NCBI RefSeq assembly: GCF_014268935.2
Contig: NZ_JABWRJ020000002.1
Coordinates: 124,001-188,000 of the forward strand
Length of the DNA: 64,000 nt
Source: Pseudomonas peradeniyensis
Lineage (GTDB): Bacteria > Pseudomonadota > Gammaproteobacteria > Pseudomonadales > Pseudomonadaceae
Direction of reading: 5' to 3'
Position 1 is the stretch's first letter; every line of letters begins with the position of its first letter. The translations under genes were made by a program, and so were the position numbers. Below are positions 19,852 through 28,289 of this stretch, piece after piece. Under the pieces are notes generated by a model. It saw nothing but the letters and a program-made list of their open reading frames with translations, searched no databases and was not told where the DNA came from.

Positions 19852-22800
19852 ATGAGCAATACCTCGACCCAGATCTTCGACTTCAAGAGCGCCGTTGCCA
19901 GGCAGTTCGCAGACCGCCCGACCCTGCGTCAGGTTGTGAGTCGGCAACTGCTGCAAGTACTGCTGACGGAGCTGCCCTGGCTGGCCTTCGTCGAGCCAGC
20001 GTTGGAATCAGCCGATCCGCTGATCCTGGACAGCCCCGATCCCGAGACCGAGTACTGGACCACCGCCCCGCTGGTGGATGTCGTGTTGCAGGCGATGCTC
20101 GACGGCACACCGTTGGACCTGGAGGCTCTCGACGGGCGCCATCACAACCTCGGCCTGGCGGGGCTGCACCGTTTCCCCGGCTCGCACAATGCACTGGACA
20201 CGCGTCGCCTCACGGGTATTTCTCCGGCGCTCAACGCATTGCCGGCAGCAGTGATCGAGCACTTCTGCCAGGCTCAGGTCGACTACTGGCGCGAGCCGGG
20301 CAGCTCAGGCAAAAGTCGCGACAGCTGGTTTCAGCTGGTGTTGAAAATGGCGCTGTTGCGCAATCTGCCGCTGCATGGGCTGGACGACCAGCAGCAAGCC
20401 TGTGTCCGAGGCTTGATCCGCGGCGGCGATGACCAACCTTCGGTGTTCGTCGTGGAGGCGAAGTTGACCGCGGACGGACAGCAGTACCCGCTGATGCAGC
20501 CTGGCTTGCTGTTGGCGGGAGAGTGGGATGAGCGTGAGGTCGTGCTGTGGTGCGCGCCGTCGAGCCAGGTCAGGGCCTTCGCGTCGCTGGACGATTTCGC
20601 CCTGGCGCTACGGGATGAGCTTGCATCGCATTACCGGTTCACCGCCATGACCTGGGATCGTCACGAGCTCGAAGGCAATGTGTTCGCCCAGCTGGGCGCA
20701 TTGTTGCTCGGGCATATGCTCGAGCGTATCGGGCAGCTGCGCCTGCACGGATTGACTCTGGCCCGGCTGGAAGACCTGTTCGCGGATCTGAGCGACCCTG
20801 CGCAGTGGTTCGTGGGCGGCTACTTCGTCGAAGAGGACAGTTCGCCTGCGGTGCCGCCAGGCATAGGCCTTGCGTCGGCGAGCGACAGCTTTGCCTGTCA
20901 GTCGGGGTTGTTGGACCTGGCCCTGGACCAGGCTGACGCAGAAGGTGTGGCGGCCCTGGACGGCGTGCTAGAGCTGCGGGCCTATGCCCGTCAGCAACTG
21001 CGCAAGCAGATGCTCGAGGACTATCCATTGGAGGCCAACTATTTCCCCGATGAGCTGGTCCTGGAACTTCAGGTCGGCAAAGGCATGCCGGGTGGTGCAG
21101 GCATTGGCAGCGGTGGTGGAGAACCTCTGGTGTCGATGGGCGAGATGACCCTGACCGAGTTCGCCGTCGCCAACCTCGGCGCCCTGGGCGATGCCACCAT
21201 CAAGCGCATCAGGCACGCCAACGATCAATTGATCGCGTCCTGGATGAACGCCGCGTATCTGAAGAGGCTCGTGCAGGCTGTCGACATCGGTGGCCGCTAT
21301 CCTGCTTACGTGGCCAATGCACTGGACGATCCGGCGACCCGCTCCGAGCGTACCCGGCGTTTCGCCCGGGAATGGCGCCAGTCCTTGCGGTTCACCGCCC
21401 TGCAGGCAAAACTCGATCGCAAGATTACCGAAGCAGGCCTGCAGCGCGTCCTCGACCTGTGCAAAGGCAGCTTCGACGCGGCGCCGCAATCCGGCGGGTT
21501 GATACCGCTCGCCTTCAAGCGGCAGCAGTCATCGGCTCGCTACGATCTGGTGCAGGGGATGTACGTGCTGTTTTCAACGGCGCCTCCGCTGGTGCTGCTC
21601 TACCGCCCGCTCTATCAGGCCGATCCGCTGCGCCAGTATGCCGATATCGACACGATGATGGCGGCGATTCGCACATCGGATACGTTGCAGCAGAGCATCC
21701 TGACCTGGATGGACCCGGATGTTCGCCCGGTCTATGACAACGGTGGATTTGCCGAGCCACACATCACTCATGTCGGTATCGACCCCTATCAGTTGCCCGA
21801 GCGGCCAGGTCCGGCCCTATTCGACGCGCGCCTTTGGTTGAGTGATGTGGACGAGAAACTCTATGCCGCGAACCGGGCGTTGCTGGTGACCCTTGCCGAA
21901 CGCCAGAGCACATCCAATACCGAGCAGCGTTGGGCGACCCTCGGAAAAGGCGCCTGGCTGCTGTTTGACGTGGCCACCTTGCTGGTCAGGGGGCCAGTGG
22001 CCACTGTGGCCTGGCTGGTACAGACCCTCGCCAGCCTGCAGGGTGACGGCCAGGCCCTGGAGGGGGGCAGTGAATTCGAACGGGAGGCGGCCACCGTCGA
22101 TCTGCTTGTCAACCTGGGCATGACGTTGCTGCATGCTCGGCTGCCACGCGTAGAAGTGGCTGGGACGGTTTCGACGCTCGATGCCAATGTGTTCGATGGG
22201 CGACCGGCGCAGGAGGGTGGCCATGCGGCAGCCAGGGTCAAGCCGACGCGAGGCAAGGTGGGTATGCCGGGACCGCTCGCCATGCAGGAAGGGCTGGCTA
22301 TCGACTTTTCCTGGCGGGGCAACCAGGGGTTCAACTGGCTGGCTCCAGAGCAGCGCAAGACGTTGATGGCGATGCGCTCGAGCGTCGTGGTGGAGGGGTT
22401 GTCACCTTCGTCGTCAGGCTTGTATGAGATTGGCGGTCAACAGTATGTCGCCATGCTCGGCGAGGTGTTCTCCGTGCAAGTGGCAGATGGAGAAGTCAGG
22501 GTCATCGATGCGGCCCGGAAGATGGGGCCGTGGCTGGTGTTCGAGCAAGGCGCCTGGCGAATCGATTCCCGCTTGCGCCTCAGTGGTGGCATGCCGAGGG
22601 AGCGCCTGGCGCAACAGTTTGCCAAGCTGCAGTCGACCACCGACAGTCTGAACGACAAGGCCAATGTTGAAATGAAGGAATTCCATCGGCTCACGGGCGA
22701 GGTCATCAAGGCCGAGGAGCGGATCAGGCACCTGGGGAGGTTGAAGGCGGAGGAAGCGCGTCGGCGGCTGGTGGCCGAGCAGAACAAGGACGACACATTC

Positions 22801-24504
22801 GACATGGCCAGATCCGACAGGATCATGGCTTCCTACGAGCAGCGATATGCCGTGCACGACATCGAGCAGGACCACCTGCGTCTGCAGGCAGTCGTCCAGG
22901 CTGAGCTGGTGGTGCGGCTGGATCGTGAGCAGTGCGACATCCTGCAGTCCATGCTCGAACCCAAGTACGGCAGCTACCGAAAAGCGGGGTTCTCCCAGAC
23001 GCTCCAGTTGCAAAGAGAGACGTTGATCGCCGGGCTGATCCGTAACAGCGATTTCATTCTCAGTGAGTTGCAGCACCTGGCGAATTTTCCGCGGATGAAT
23101 GAATTGGCCGCGCAGTTCGACGCGGGTGTGGGAGCGCAGGTACGTCAGCAGTACCGGCAATTTCGTGCAGAGCTTGCAAAGGTCATAGAGATTCAGGAGC
23201 GCATGCTGGTCGCCCAGGGCGCTCTGGACGAGTTGCTTGCCGGCGTGCCGGACGAACTGAATCTTGGCCTGGGTGGCATGCAGTGGACGGTTGGACAAGT
23301 GGTCGCCAAGCGCAGCTTTACCACCATCGACCTGCGCTTTCACCACGCCCTGAATCTGGCCGACCTCGCGCTGCACCTGGATGGCGGTCAGCGCCAGTTG
23401 TTCAGGTACCGGGAAGACCTCGCAGCCGACACGCTTCGAGGGGCGGCCACCGCTCACGGTGAGTCACTGATGTCGAGCCTGGGCGTAGCCGACAGGATCA
23501 GCATTCTCCAGCAAGCCTGGGACGCCTATGCAGCGGCGATCATCAACGCCCTGCACCTGGAACGCACGGGCGGTGCCCTGGTCGAGGTTGACATGCTCCA
23601 GCGTTACCGGACCCACATGCAGTTGCTCAAGGATGATGCCGGACGCCGTCTGGTGGATGCGCTCGCCGAGCAGGATGGCGTACTGACAGCGCCCAGGAGA
23701 GTGCCTTATCCGAGGACGGCGGCGCCCCAGCGCGCGTTACGCAACAACGACGGTCTGTTGGTCATTGCCACGCAAGTGGAGGGAAAGACGGCGTGGGAGG
23801 TTCAGGATCCGCTCGGCAAGAAAGCCCTGCAGGTGTTTGACCTGAAGGATGGAGAGTGGCTCCAGCGTAAGGAGACAGTCGAGGAGCCGCCAGTCGAGGG
23901 CGAGGCTGAGGATGTCGAAGGGCTCTTGTCATCATTGCTTCAGGATAACGAGGATGTGCTCGCGATCGCCGAGGCCTATGTGAAGGATGACGTCAGCGGT
24001 CAGGCCCTGGAGCGCTTGTTGAAGCGCCAGATCGACAAATTGCAGGGCACGGCTGCCGTGTTGGCCGGGCAGGGCGTGAGTGAGGTGCGCAGCGCACGTC
24101 TGAGCGCCGCTGTGACGGATCTCGAGGTGCAGCGGACCCGCCTGCTGACGGAGCTGTACGGCAAGACCCGCTACCCGACCGCGCAGGGCTTGCGCTTCCT
24201 CCATGATCAGGGGCTGCTCAAGGTGGATTACGTGAGGCGGGACACGTCAGTCACGACCAGTCCCTTCGACGAGTTCAGGATCACTCTCCTGAACGCGCCA
24301 GGAGCAACGAAGGGCCGAAGCCTCTGGGCGGCGCATTTCCATCTGGCATCACAGTCCGCACCGTTGGAGGCGTTCACCCATGGGCATCTGAAGGTCTGGA
24401 GCCAGCGCTTCATGGGTCGGCAGTACGAAGCGGTCAGTGGTGAGCGGGTGCACAGGGGGCGGCTGACCTCGGCCGATGTGGTGGGAATCATTCCCCTGAG
24501 CTGA
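19852..24504 (+). CDS. Large 'dermonecrotic toxin'-type (DUF6543-like) protein
   Basis: A 1550-residue protein without a signal peptide. It resembles the DUF6543/dermonecrotic-toxin-like proteins of pseudomonads in pattern: an N-terminal segment with RQVVSRQLLQVL and WTTAPLVDVVLQAML, a long central domain with VDYWRE, LVLLYRPLYQADPL and DVRPVYDNGGFAEPHI, and an ending AHFHLAS--HLKVWSQRF--VHRGRLTSADV. A Gly-rich linker is near 413-425, a hydrophobic helix pair near 698-728 (AWLLFDVATLLVRGPVATVAW), and a charged coiled-coil region at about 925-1040. Many relatives continue into leucine-rich repeats and a NEL ligase domain; this one does not. Host-directed or interbacterial toxicity is inferred; no catalytic residues were identified. 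It stands alone, between a terminator and a convergent protease gene. Confidence 0.65.
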   Translation: MSNTSTQIFDFKSAVARQFADRPTLRQVVSRQLLQVLLTELPWLAFVEPALESADPLILDSPDPETEYWTTAPLVDVVLQAMLDGTPLDLEALDGRHHNLGLAGLHRFPGSHNALDTRRLTGISPALNALPAAVIEHFCQAQVDYWREPGSSGKSRDSWFQLVLKMALLRNLPLHGLDDQQQACVRGLIRGGDDQPSVFVVEAKLTADGQQYPLMQPGLLLAGEWDEREVVLWCAPSSQVRAFASLDDFALALRDELASHYRFTAMTWDRHELEGNVFAQLGALLLGHMLERIGQLRLHGLTLARLEDLFADLSDPAQWFVGGYFVEEDSSPAVPPGIGLASASDSFACQSGLLDLALDQADAEGVAALDGVLELRAYARQQLRKQMLEDYPLEANYFPDELVLELQVGKGMPGGAGIGSGGGEPLVSMGEMTLTEFAVANLGALGDATIKRIRHANDQLIASWMNAAYLKRLVQAVDIGGRYPAYVANALDDPATRSERTRRFAREWRQSLRFTALQAKLDRKITEAGLQRVLDLCKGSFDAAPQSGGLIPLAFKRQQSSARYDLVQGMYVLFSTAPPLVLLYRPLYQADPLRQYADIDTMMAAIRTSDTLQQSILTWMDPDVRPVYDNGGFAEPHITHVGIDPYQLPERPGPALFDARLWLSDVDEKLYAANRALLVTLAERQSTSNTEQRWATLGKGAWLLFDVATLLVRGPVATVAWLVQTLASLQGDGQALEGGSEFEREAATVDLLVNLGMTLLHARLPRVEVAGTVSTLDANVFDGRPAQEGGHAAARVKPTRGKVGMPGPLAMQEGLAIDFSWRGNQGFNWLAPEQRKTLMAMRSSVVVEGLSPSSSGLYEIGGQQYVAMLGEVFSVQVADGEVRVIDAARKMGPWLVFEQGAWRIDSRLRLSGGMPRERLAQQFAKLQSTTDSLNDKANVEMKEFHRLTGEVIKAEERIRHLGRLKAEEARRRLVAEQNKDDTFDMARSDRIMASYEQRYAVHDIEQDHLRLQAVVQAELVVRLDREQCDILQSMLEPKYGSYRKAGFSQTLQLQRETLIAGLIRNSDFILSELQHLANFPRMNELAAQFDAGVGAQVRQQYRQFRAELAKVIEIQERMLVAQGALDELLAGVPDELNLGLGGMQWTVGQVVAKRSFTTIDLRFHHALNLADLALHLDGGQRQLFRYREDLAADTLRGAATAHGESLMSSLGVADRISILQQAWDAYAAAIINALHLERTGGALVEVDMLQRYRTHMQLLKDDAGRRLVDALAEQDGVLTAPRRVPYPRTAAPQRALRNNDGLLVIATQVEGKTAWEVQDPLGKKALQVFDLKDGEWLQRKETVEEPPVEGEAEDVEGLLSSLLQDNEDVLAIAEAYVKDDVSGQALERLLKRQIDKLQGTAAVLAGQGVSEVRSARLSAAVTDLEVQRTRLLTELYGKTRYPTAQGLRFLHDQGLLKVDYVRRDTSVTTSPFDEFRITLLNAPGATKGRSLWAAHFHLASQSAPLEAFTHGHLKVWSQRFMGRQYEAVSGERVHRGRLTSADVVGIIPLS

Positions 24505-24510
24505 CGGAGC

Positions 24511-24536
24511 GGCCCTGTCTGCGAACAGGCAGGGCC
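24511..24536. terminator. Shared hairpin terminator between convergent genes
   Basis: GGCCCTGTCTG-CGAA-CAGGCAGGGCC forms an 11-bp stem with one G-T pair. It occupies most of the 37-base gap between the stops of the toxin-like gene and the protease gene, so it probably ends both transcripts. Confidence 0.7.
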
Positions 24537-24541
24537 CTGGT

Positions 24542-25936
24542 TCATTGCTCCTGCGCGGGCAACAACTCGCGGTGAGTCGACGCCACCTGCCTGTCGAGGT
24601 CGATGGCGCGGCTACAGAGTATTGCCGGCAGCCGCGATGCCTGAATCACCTGGGTGGGTGTCAGGGCGCGGCGGTAACCGAAGTCGCTGTTGCAGTCCAT
24701 CCGATCCGCGGCGCCGTACTTCACCAGATAGTGGCTCAGGTAGGGTTGCTCGGTTTGCCATTCGACCATGACATGGCCCTGCTCGTGACGATCAAGGCTG
24801 TAGCGGACTTGCGGGTGCCCCGCCGGAATCACTTCGACGGGCAGGCTCAGGGCGTTGGCCAGCAGCGCCGGGAAGGGGCGCTGCTCAGGCGATTGCACGC
24901 CGACCAGGCACAGGTAGTAGCGGCCAGGCTCGCTGCCGATCGGGTCGTCGATGCGCCGTTCGCTGGCGGAGATTGTGCCGCTGTAGCCAACCGCGTCCTC
25001 GCACTCGAGCGCGTCGCGTACCTGCTTGTAGCGGTAGCGCGGTGTATCGATGTTGAGGGTCAGGTCCCAGGTGGCGGCCGATAAGTCGTTGCCAAGTCGC
25101 CTGAGCAGGCGGGCCGGTCCTTGCTGGGTGATCTGGAAGCCGGGCAGCAGGGCGCATTGTTCGAGGCTCAGGTCGGCGTGGCCCTGGTGAAAGCAGCCGA
25201 GCACACGTTGGACCGGGATGGCGTAGTTGTTCTGCGTTGCACCGAAGGGCACGCTGTTGACGACGCTGACCAGGTGTCCGCTCGCCAGGTCTATCACCGC
25301 GCTGCCCGAGGTACCTTTGCCGCTGCTTGGGCAGTCGTTCACCTTGAGCTTGCGCCAGACCCAGGGAAACTCGGTCACGCTGGTCTGGTTCCGCTCGCGG
25401 CATTGGGCCGCGCGCAGTCCTGAGTCTGGCCTGCCGGCCTCACCTACCATCACTACCGCGCTGCCTGGTGCTGGGCTGGGGCCCAGTGACAGTGGCTGGA
25501 TGCCTGTGGCCATCACCTGGGCGAGGCTGGCGTCCAGTTCCAGCAGCGCCAGGTCGCTGCCCTGCATGCTGCTCCAGAGCGTGCGCTTGAGTGCGAAGCT
25601 TGGGCGCGAGTTCGGGGTGTCGGCGAAGAAGTTGAAGGTGATCGTGCCCTGGGCCGGCTGATGCTGGATGATCCGGCCGTTGCGGGTGTCCAGGCAGTGG
25701 CCGCTGGTCAGCAGGTAGGCGGGACCTGTCGTGGTTGACTCAGGGCTGCGGCTGTCGACCAGAGTGGCGATGCACTGGTCGCCGCTCGCCAGATTCAGGC
25801 GGCCGATACCGCTCAAGTGGGCGTGCTCGCCGTGGGCATTGTCCAGCAGTGTCGGCGTATCGGTGGTGTCTGCGAGTGTTGTGGTTGCGGCCCAGGGCAT
25901 GGCCAGGGCAAGGAGAGCGGTGGTTAACGTCGGCAT
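24542..25936 (-). CDS. Secreted trypsin-like serine protease
   Basis: A 464-residue protein with a Sec signal peptide (cleavage near ATTTLA, residue 22). The chymotrypsin-fold triad is visible: His80 in LTSGHCLD, Asp128 in GSDLALLELD, and Ser210 in GKGTSGSAVID. Cys81, Cys179 and Cys202 could form disulfides in the periplasm or outside the cell. Residues about 270-464 form an extra C-terminal region without a domain I recognise; it contains paired cysteines (LECEDAVG, YYLCLVG, RMDCNSDFGY, AILCSRAID) and so is likely a disulfide-stabilised exported domain. Substrate unknown. It is convergent with the toxin-like gene, and a functional link is possible but unproven. Confidence 0.8.
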   Translation of the reverse strand: MPTLTTALLALAMPWAATTTLADTTDTPTLLDNAHGEHAHLSGIGRLNLASGDQCIATLVDSRSPESTTTGPAYLLTSGHCLDTRNGRIIQHQPAQGTITFNFFADTPNSRPSFALKRTLWSSMQGSDLALLELDASLAQVMATGIQPLSLGPSPAPGSAVVMVGEAGRPDSGLRAAQCRERNQTSVTEFPWVWRKLKVNDCPSSGKGTSGSAVIDLASGHLVSVVNSVPFGATQNNYAIPVQRVLGCFHQGHADLSLEQCALLPGFQITQQGPARLLRRLGNDLSAATWDLTLNIDTPRYRYKQVRDALECEDAVGYSGTISASERRIDDPIGSEPGRYYLCLVGVQSPEQRPFPALLANALSLPVEVIPAGHPQVRYSLDRHEQGHVMVEWQTEQPYLSHYLVKYGAADRMDCNSDFGYRRALTPTQVIQASRLPAILCSRAIDLDRQVASTHRELLPAQEQ

Positions 25937-26045
25937 CGGTTGAGTTCCTGTGTGGATGACCGATTCGAGCGTGCCTGCGGGGACGGGGCGTCAGGTGGTG
26001 CTTATGGATATGCGCGGAACGGTGGCTGTGGCGGCATAGGTATCA

Positions 26046-26081
26046 CCAGCGTGGGAGCGGGCTAGCCCGCTCCCACGCTGG
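26046..26081. repeat. Perfect 36-bp REP palindrome
   Basis: CCAGCGTGGGAGCGGGCT followed immediately by its exact inverse complement. It is a REP unit collapsed into a perfect palindrome and lies 19 bases beyond the stop of the YibQ-like gene, where it could also act as a transcript-end hairpin. Confidence 0.8.
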
Positions 26082-26099
26082 TCTGGATCGGGCGACGCC

Positions 26100-26864
26100 T
26101 CAGCGATTGCTGTAGCGGCCCTGGTGTCCATGGGCGGGCATGGCCTGGTTGCCGCGTTCGGCGATCATCTGGTGCAGGCTGATCAGTTCGATGCCCTGTG
26201 CTTGGAGCCGGGGAATTTCGCGGCTCAACACGTCCAGCGTCTGCGGGTAGGGATGGCCGATCAGTACCGCCGACCCCTGCTTGCGGGCCTGGGCAATGCC
26301 TAGCTGCAGCTGTCCGCTGATCGCCTCCGTGGTGCGCACGTCATCGAGGAACACGTCCCGTGAGACATGGGCCAGGCCAACCGCCTGGGCCTCGGCCGCC
26401 GCCACGGTGGCGGCGCTGGTGCGGCTGTCGACGAAGAACAGGTGGCGGCGTTGCAGTTCTTCCATCAGCCAGCGCATTGGTTCGCGCTGGGCGGTCATGC
26501 GGCTGCCCATGTGGTTGTTGATGCCGGCGGCGTAGGGCACCTTGGCCAAGGCGGCGTCCAGGCGCCGGGCCAGTTCCTCGATCGCTGTGCCGGGGTGCCA
26601 GGCATAGGGGCCGGTGGCCGGATCCATGGGCATGTGCAGGATCACCGTGCGTCCGGCCTTGTGGGCCTGGCGGGCGAAGTCGGTGGCGTGCGGGGTGTCG
26701 GGCATGATCGCCAGGGTGACCGGCCCAGGCAGGGCGAGGGTGCGGCTGTCACGCTCGCTGCTCTGCCCCAGGTCGTCGATGATGATGCTCATGTAGGCCT
26801 TGCCCGGCGCCGCCTGGGCGGTACCGAGCATGAGGCAGAACAGCGCGAACAGCAGGTAACGCAT
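26100..26864 (-). CDS. Divergent polysaccharide deacetylase family protein (YibQ-like)
   Basis: A 254-residue exported protein with a signal peptide cleaved at AQA-AP (residue 19). The fold belongs to the divergent polysaccharide deacetylase group (COG2861): YMSIIIDDLGQSS carries the double Asp, HMPMDP the metal-site histidine, and GINNHMGSRMT the second metal motif. The substrate is unknown; the gene is regularly found after envC and ctpA in pseudomonads, pointing to a periplasmic envelope role. It begins 9 bases after the ctpA stop, so it is almost certainly co-transcribed. Confidence 0.88.
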   Translation of the reverse strand: MRYLLFALFCLMLGTAQAAPGKAYMSIIIDDLGQSSERDSRTLALPGPVTLAIMPDTPHATDFARQAHKAGRTVILHMPMDPATGPYAWHPGTAIEELARRLDAALAKVPYAAGINNHMGSRMTAQREPMRWLMEELQRRHLFFVDSRTSAATVAAAEAQAVGLAHVSRDVFLDDVRTTEAISGQLQLGIAQARKQGSAVLIGHPYPQTLDVLSREIPRLQAQGIELISLHQMIAERGNQAMPAHGHQGRYSNR

Positions 26865-26873
26865 GGGAAGCGG

Positions 26874-28202
26874 TCAGTCGCCCTTGGTGATGTTCAGGCC
26901 CTTGAGCAGGCTTAGCGCCTGGCTGAGCTGGAAGTCGTTGTCCTGCGGGCGATCCTTGCGCTTGCTGCTGCCGCTCGGTCGGTCGGCGCCGCCGTTGCCG
27001 TTGCCCAGGTGACCCTGCAGGTCGGCTTCCTTGAAGTTGTCGTTGTCGGCCTCGGCGGTGAGCTTGGCCGGACGCACCTCGATGTCCGGGACGATGCCCT
27101 GGGCCTGGATCGAGCGGCCGTTGGGGGTGAAGTACAGCGCGGTGGTGAGCTTCAGCGCACGGTCGTTGGCCAGTGGCAGCACGGTCTGCACCGAGCCCTT
27201 GCCGAAGCTGTCGGTGCCCATCAGCACGGCGCGTTTCTGGTCCTGCAGGGCGCCGGCGACGATTTCCGAGGCCGAGGCGCTGCCGCCGTTGATCAGCACT
27301 ACCAGCGGCACGCCTTCGCTGGCATCTGCCGGGTCGGCGGAGTAGCGCAGCTCGGAGTTGGCGATGCGGCCCTTGGTGTAGACGATCAGGCCCTTGGTCA
27401 AGAAGTGGTCGGCCACTTCCACCGCCGACTGCAGCACGCCGCCGGGGTTGTTGCGCAGGTCGAGGACCACGCCGCGCAGCTTCTTGCCGTTGTCCTTACG
27501 CAGCTTGGCCAGGGCCTTGCCCACCTCGTCGCCGGTCTTGACCTGGAACTGGGTGATGCGGATGTAGCCGTAGTCGTTCTCCAGCAGCTGGCTCTTGACG
27601 CTCTTGACCTGGATCACCGCGCGGGCCAGCGTCACGTCGAACGGCGTGCCGCCGTCGCGCACCAGGGTCAGGGTGATCTTCTCGCCGATCTTGCCGCGCA
27701 TCTTGTCCACGGCCTCGGTCATGGTCTGGCCACGGGTCGGCGCGCCGTTGATCTTGACGATCAGGTCACCGGCCTCGATGCCGGCGCGGGAAGCCGGGGT
27801 GTCGTCGATGGGCGAGACCACCTTGACGAAGCCGTCTTCCATGCCCACTTCGATGCCCAGGCCGCCGAACTCGCCGCTGGTGCTTTCCTGCAGCTCCTGG
27901 AAGTCCTCGGGGCCAAGGTAGGCCGAGTGCGGGTCGAGGTTGCTGAGCATGCCCTTGATGGCGTTCTCCAGCAGGGTCTTGTCGTCGACAGGCTCCACAT
28001 AGGCGGCCTTGATGCGGTCCATGACCTCGGCGAAGGTGCGCAGTTCTTCCAGCGGCAGGGGCGCCTTGGCGGTCACCTCGGTGGCCGGCACCGCAGCCGG
28101 CTTGGCCGCTGGCTTGGCCGGCTCGGCAGCAACGGCCAGGGGCGCGCCGATGACCAGGGCAATGGTCAGGGCCAGCTGGGTGAGGCGAGGCGAGTGCAGC
28201 AT
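26874..28202 (-). CDS. ctpA: Periplasmic C-terminal processing protease (S41 family)
   Basis: A 442-residue S41 peptidase with a signal peptide ending at AVAA. A PDZ domain is at about 100-180 (GGLGIEVGMEDGFVKVVSPI). The Ser-Lys dyad lies in GGSASASEIVAGAL (Ser near residue 310) and MGTDSFGKGSVQ (Lys near 335). In Pseudomonas, CtpA degrades cell-wall cross-link hydrolases and affects envelope integrity and virulence. The ATG at 28202 is preceded by CAGGAG; an upstream in-frame ATG adds a charged leader that would spoil the signal peptide. It is the middle gene of envC-ctpA-yibQ. Confidence 0.9.
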   Translation of the reverse strand: MLHSPRLTQLALTIALVIGAPLAVAAEPAKPAAKPAAVPATEVTAKAPLPLEELRTFAEVMDRIKAAYVEPVDDKTLLENAIKGMLSNLDPHSAYLGPEDFQELQESTSGEFGGLGIEVGMEDGFVKVVSPIDDTPASRAGIEAGDLIVKINGAPTRGQTMTEAVDKMRGKIGEKITLTLVRDGGTPFDVTLARAVIQVKSVKSQLLENDYGYIRITQFQVKTGDEVGKALAKLRKDNGKKLRGVVLDLRNNPGGVLQSAVEVADHFLTKGLIVYTKGRIANSELRYSADPADASEGVPLVVLINGGSASASEIVAGALQDQKRAVLMGTDSFGKGSVQTVLPLANDRALKLTTALYFTPNGRSIQAQGIVPDIEVRPAKLTAEADNDNFKEADLQGHLGNGNGGADRPSGSSKRKDRPQDNDFQLSQALSLLKGLNITKGD

Positions 28203-28289
28203 GTCGAACGAACTCCTGATCCTGTTGGTGCTCCCGTCGGGAGCATCGGTGCCGCCGTTTCGTGGGCAGCGCCGTAAAAGTAGCATTAT

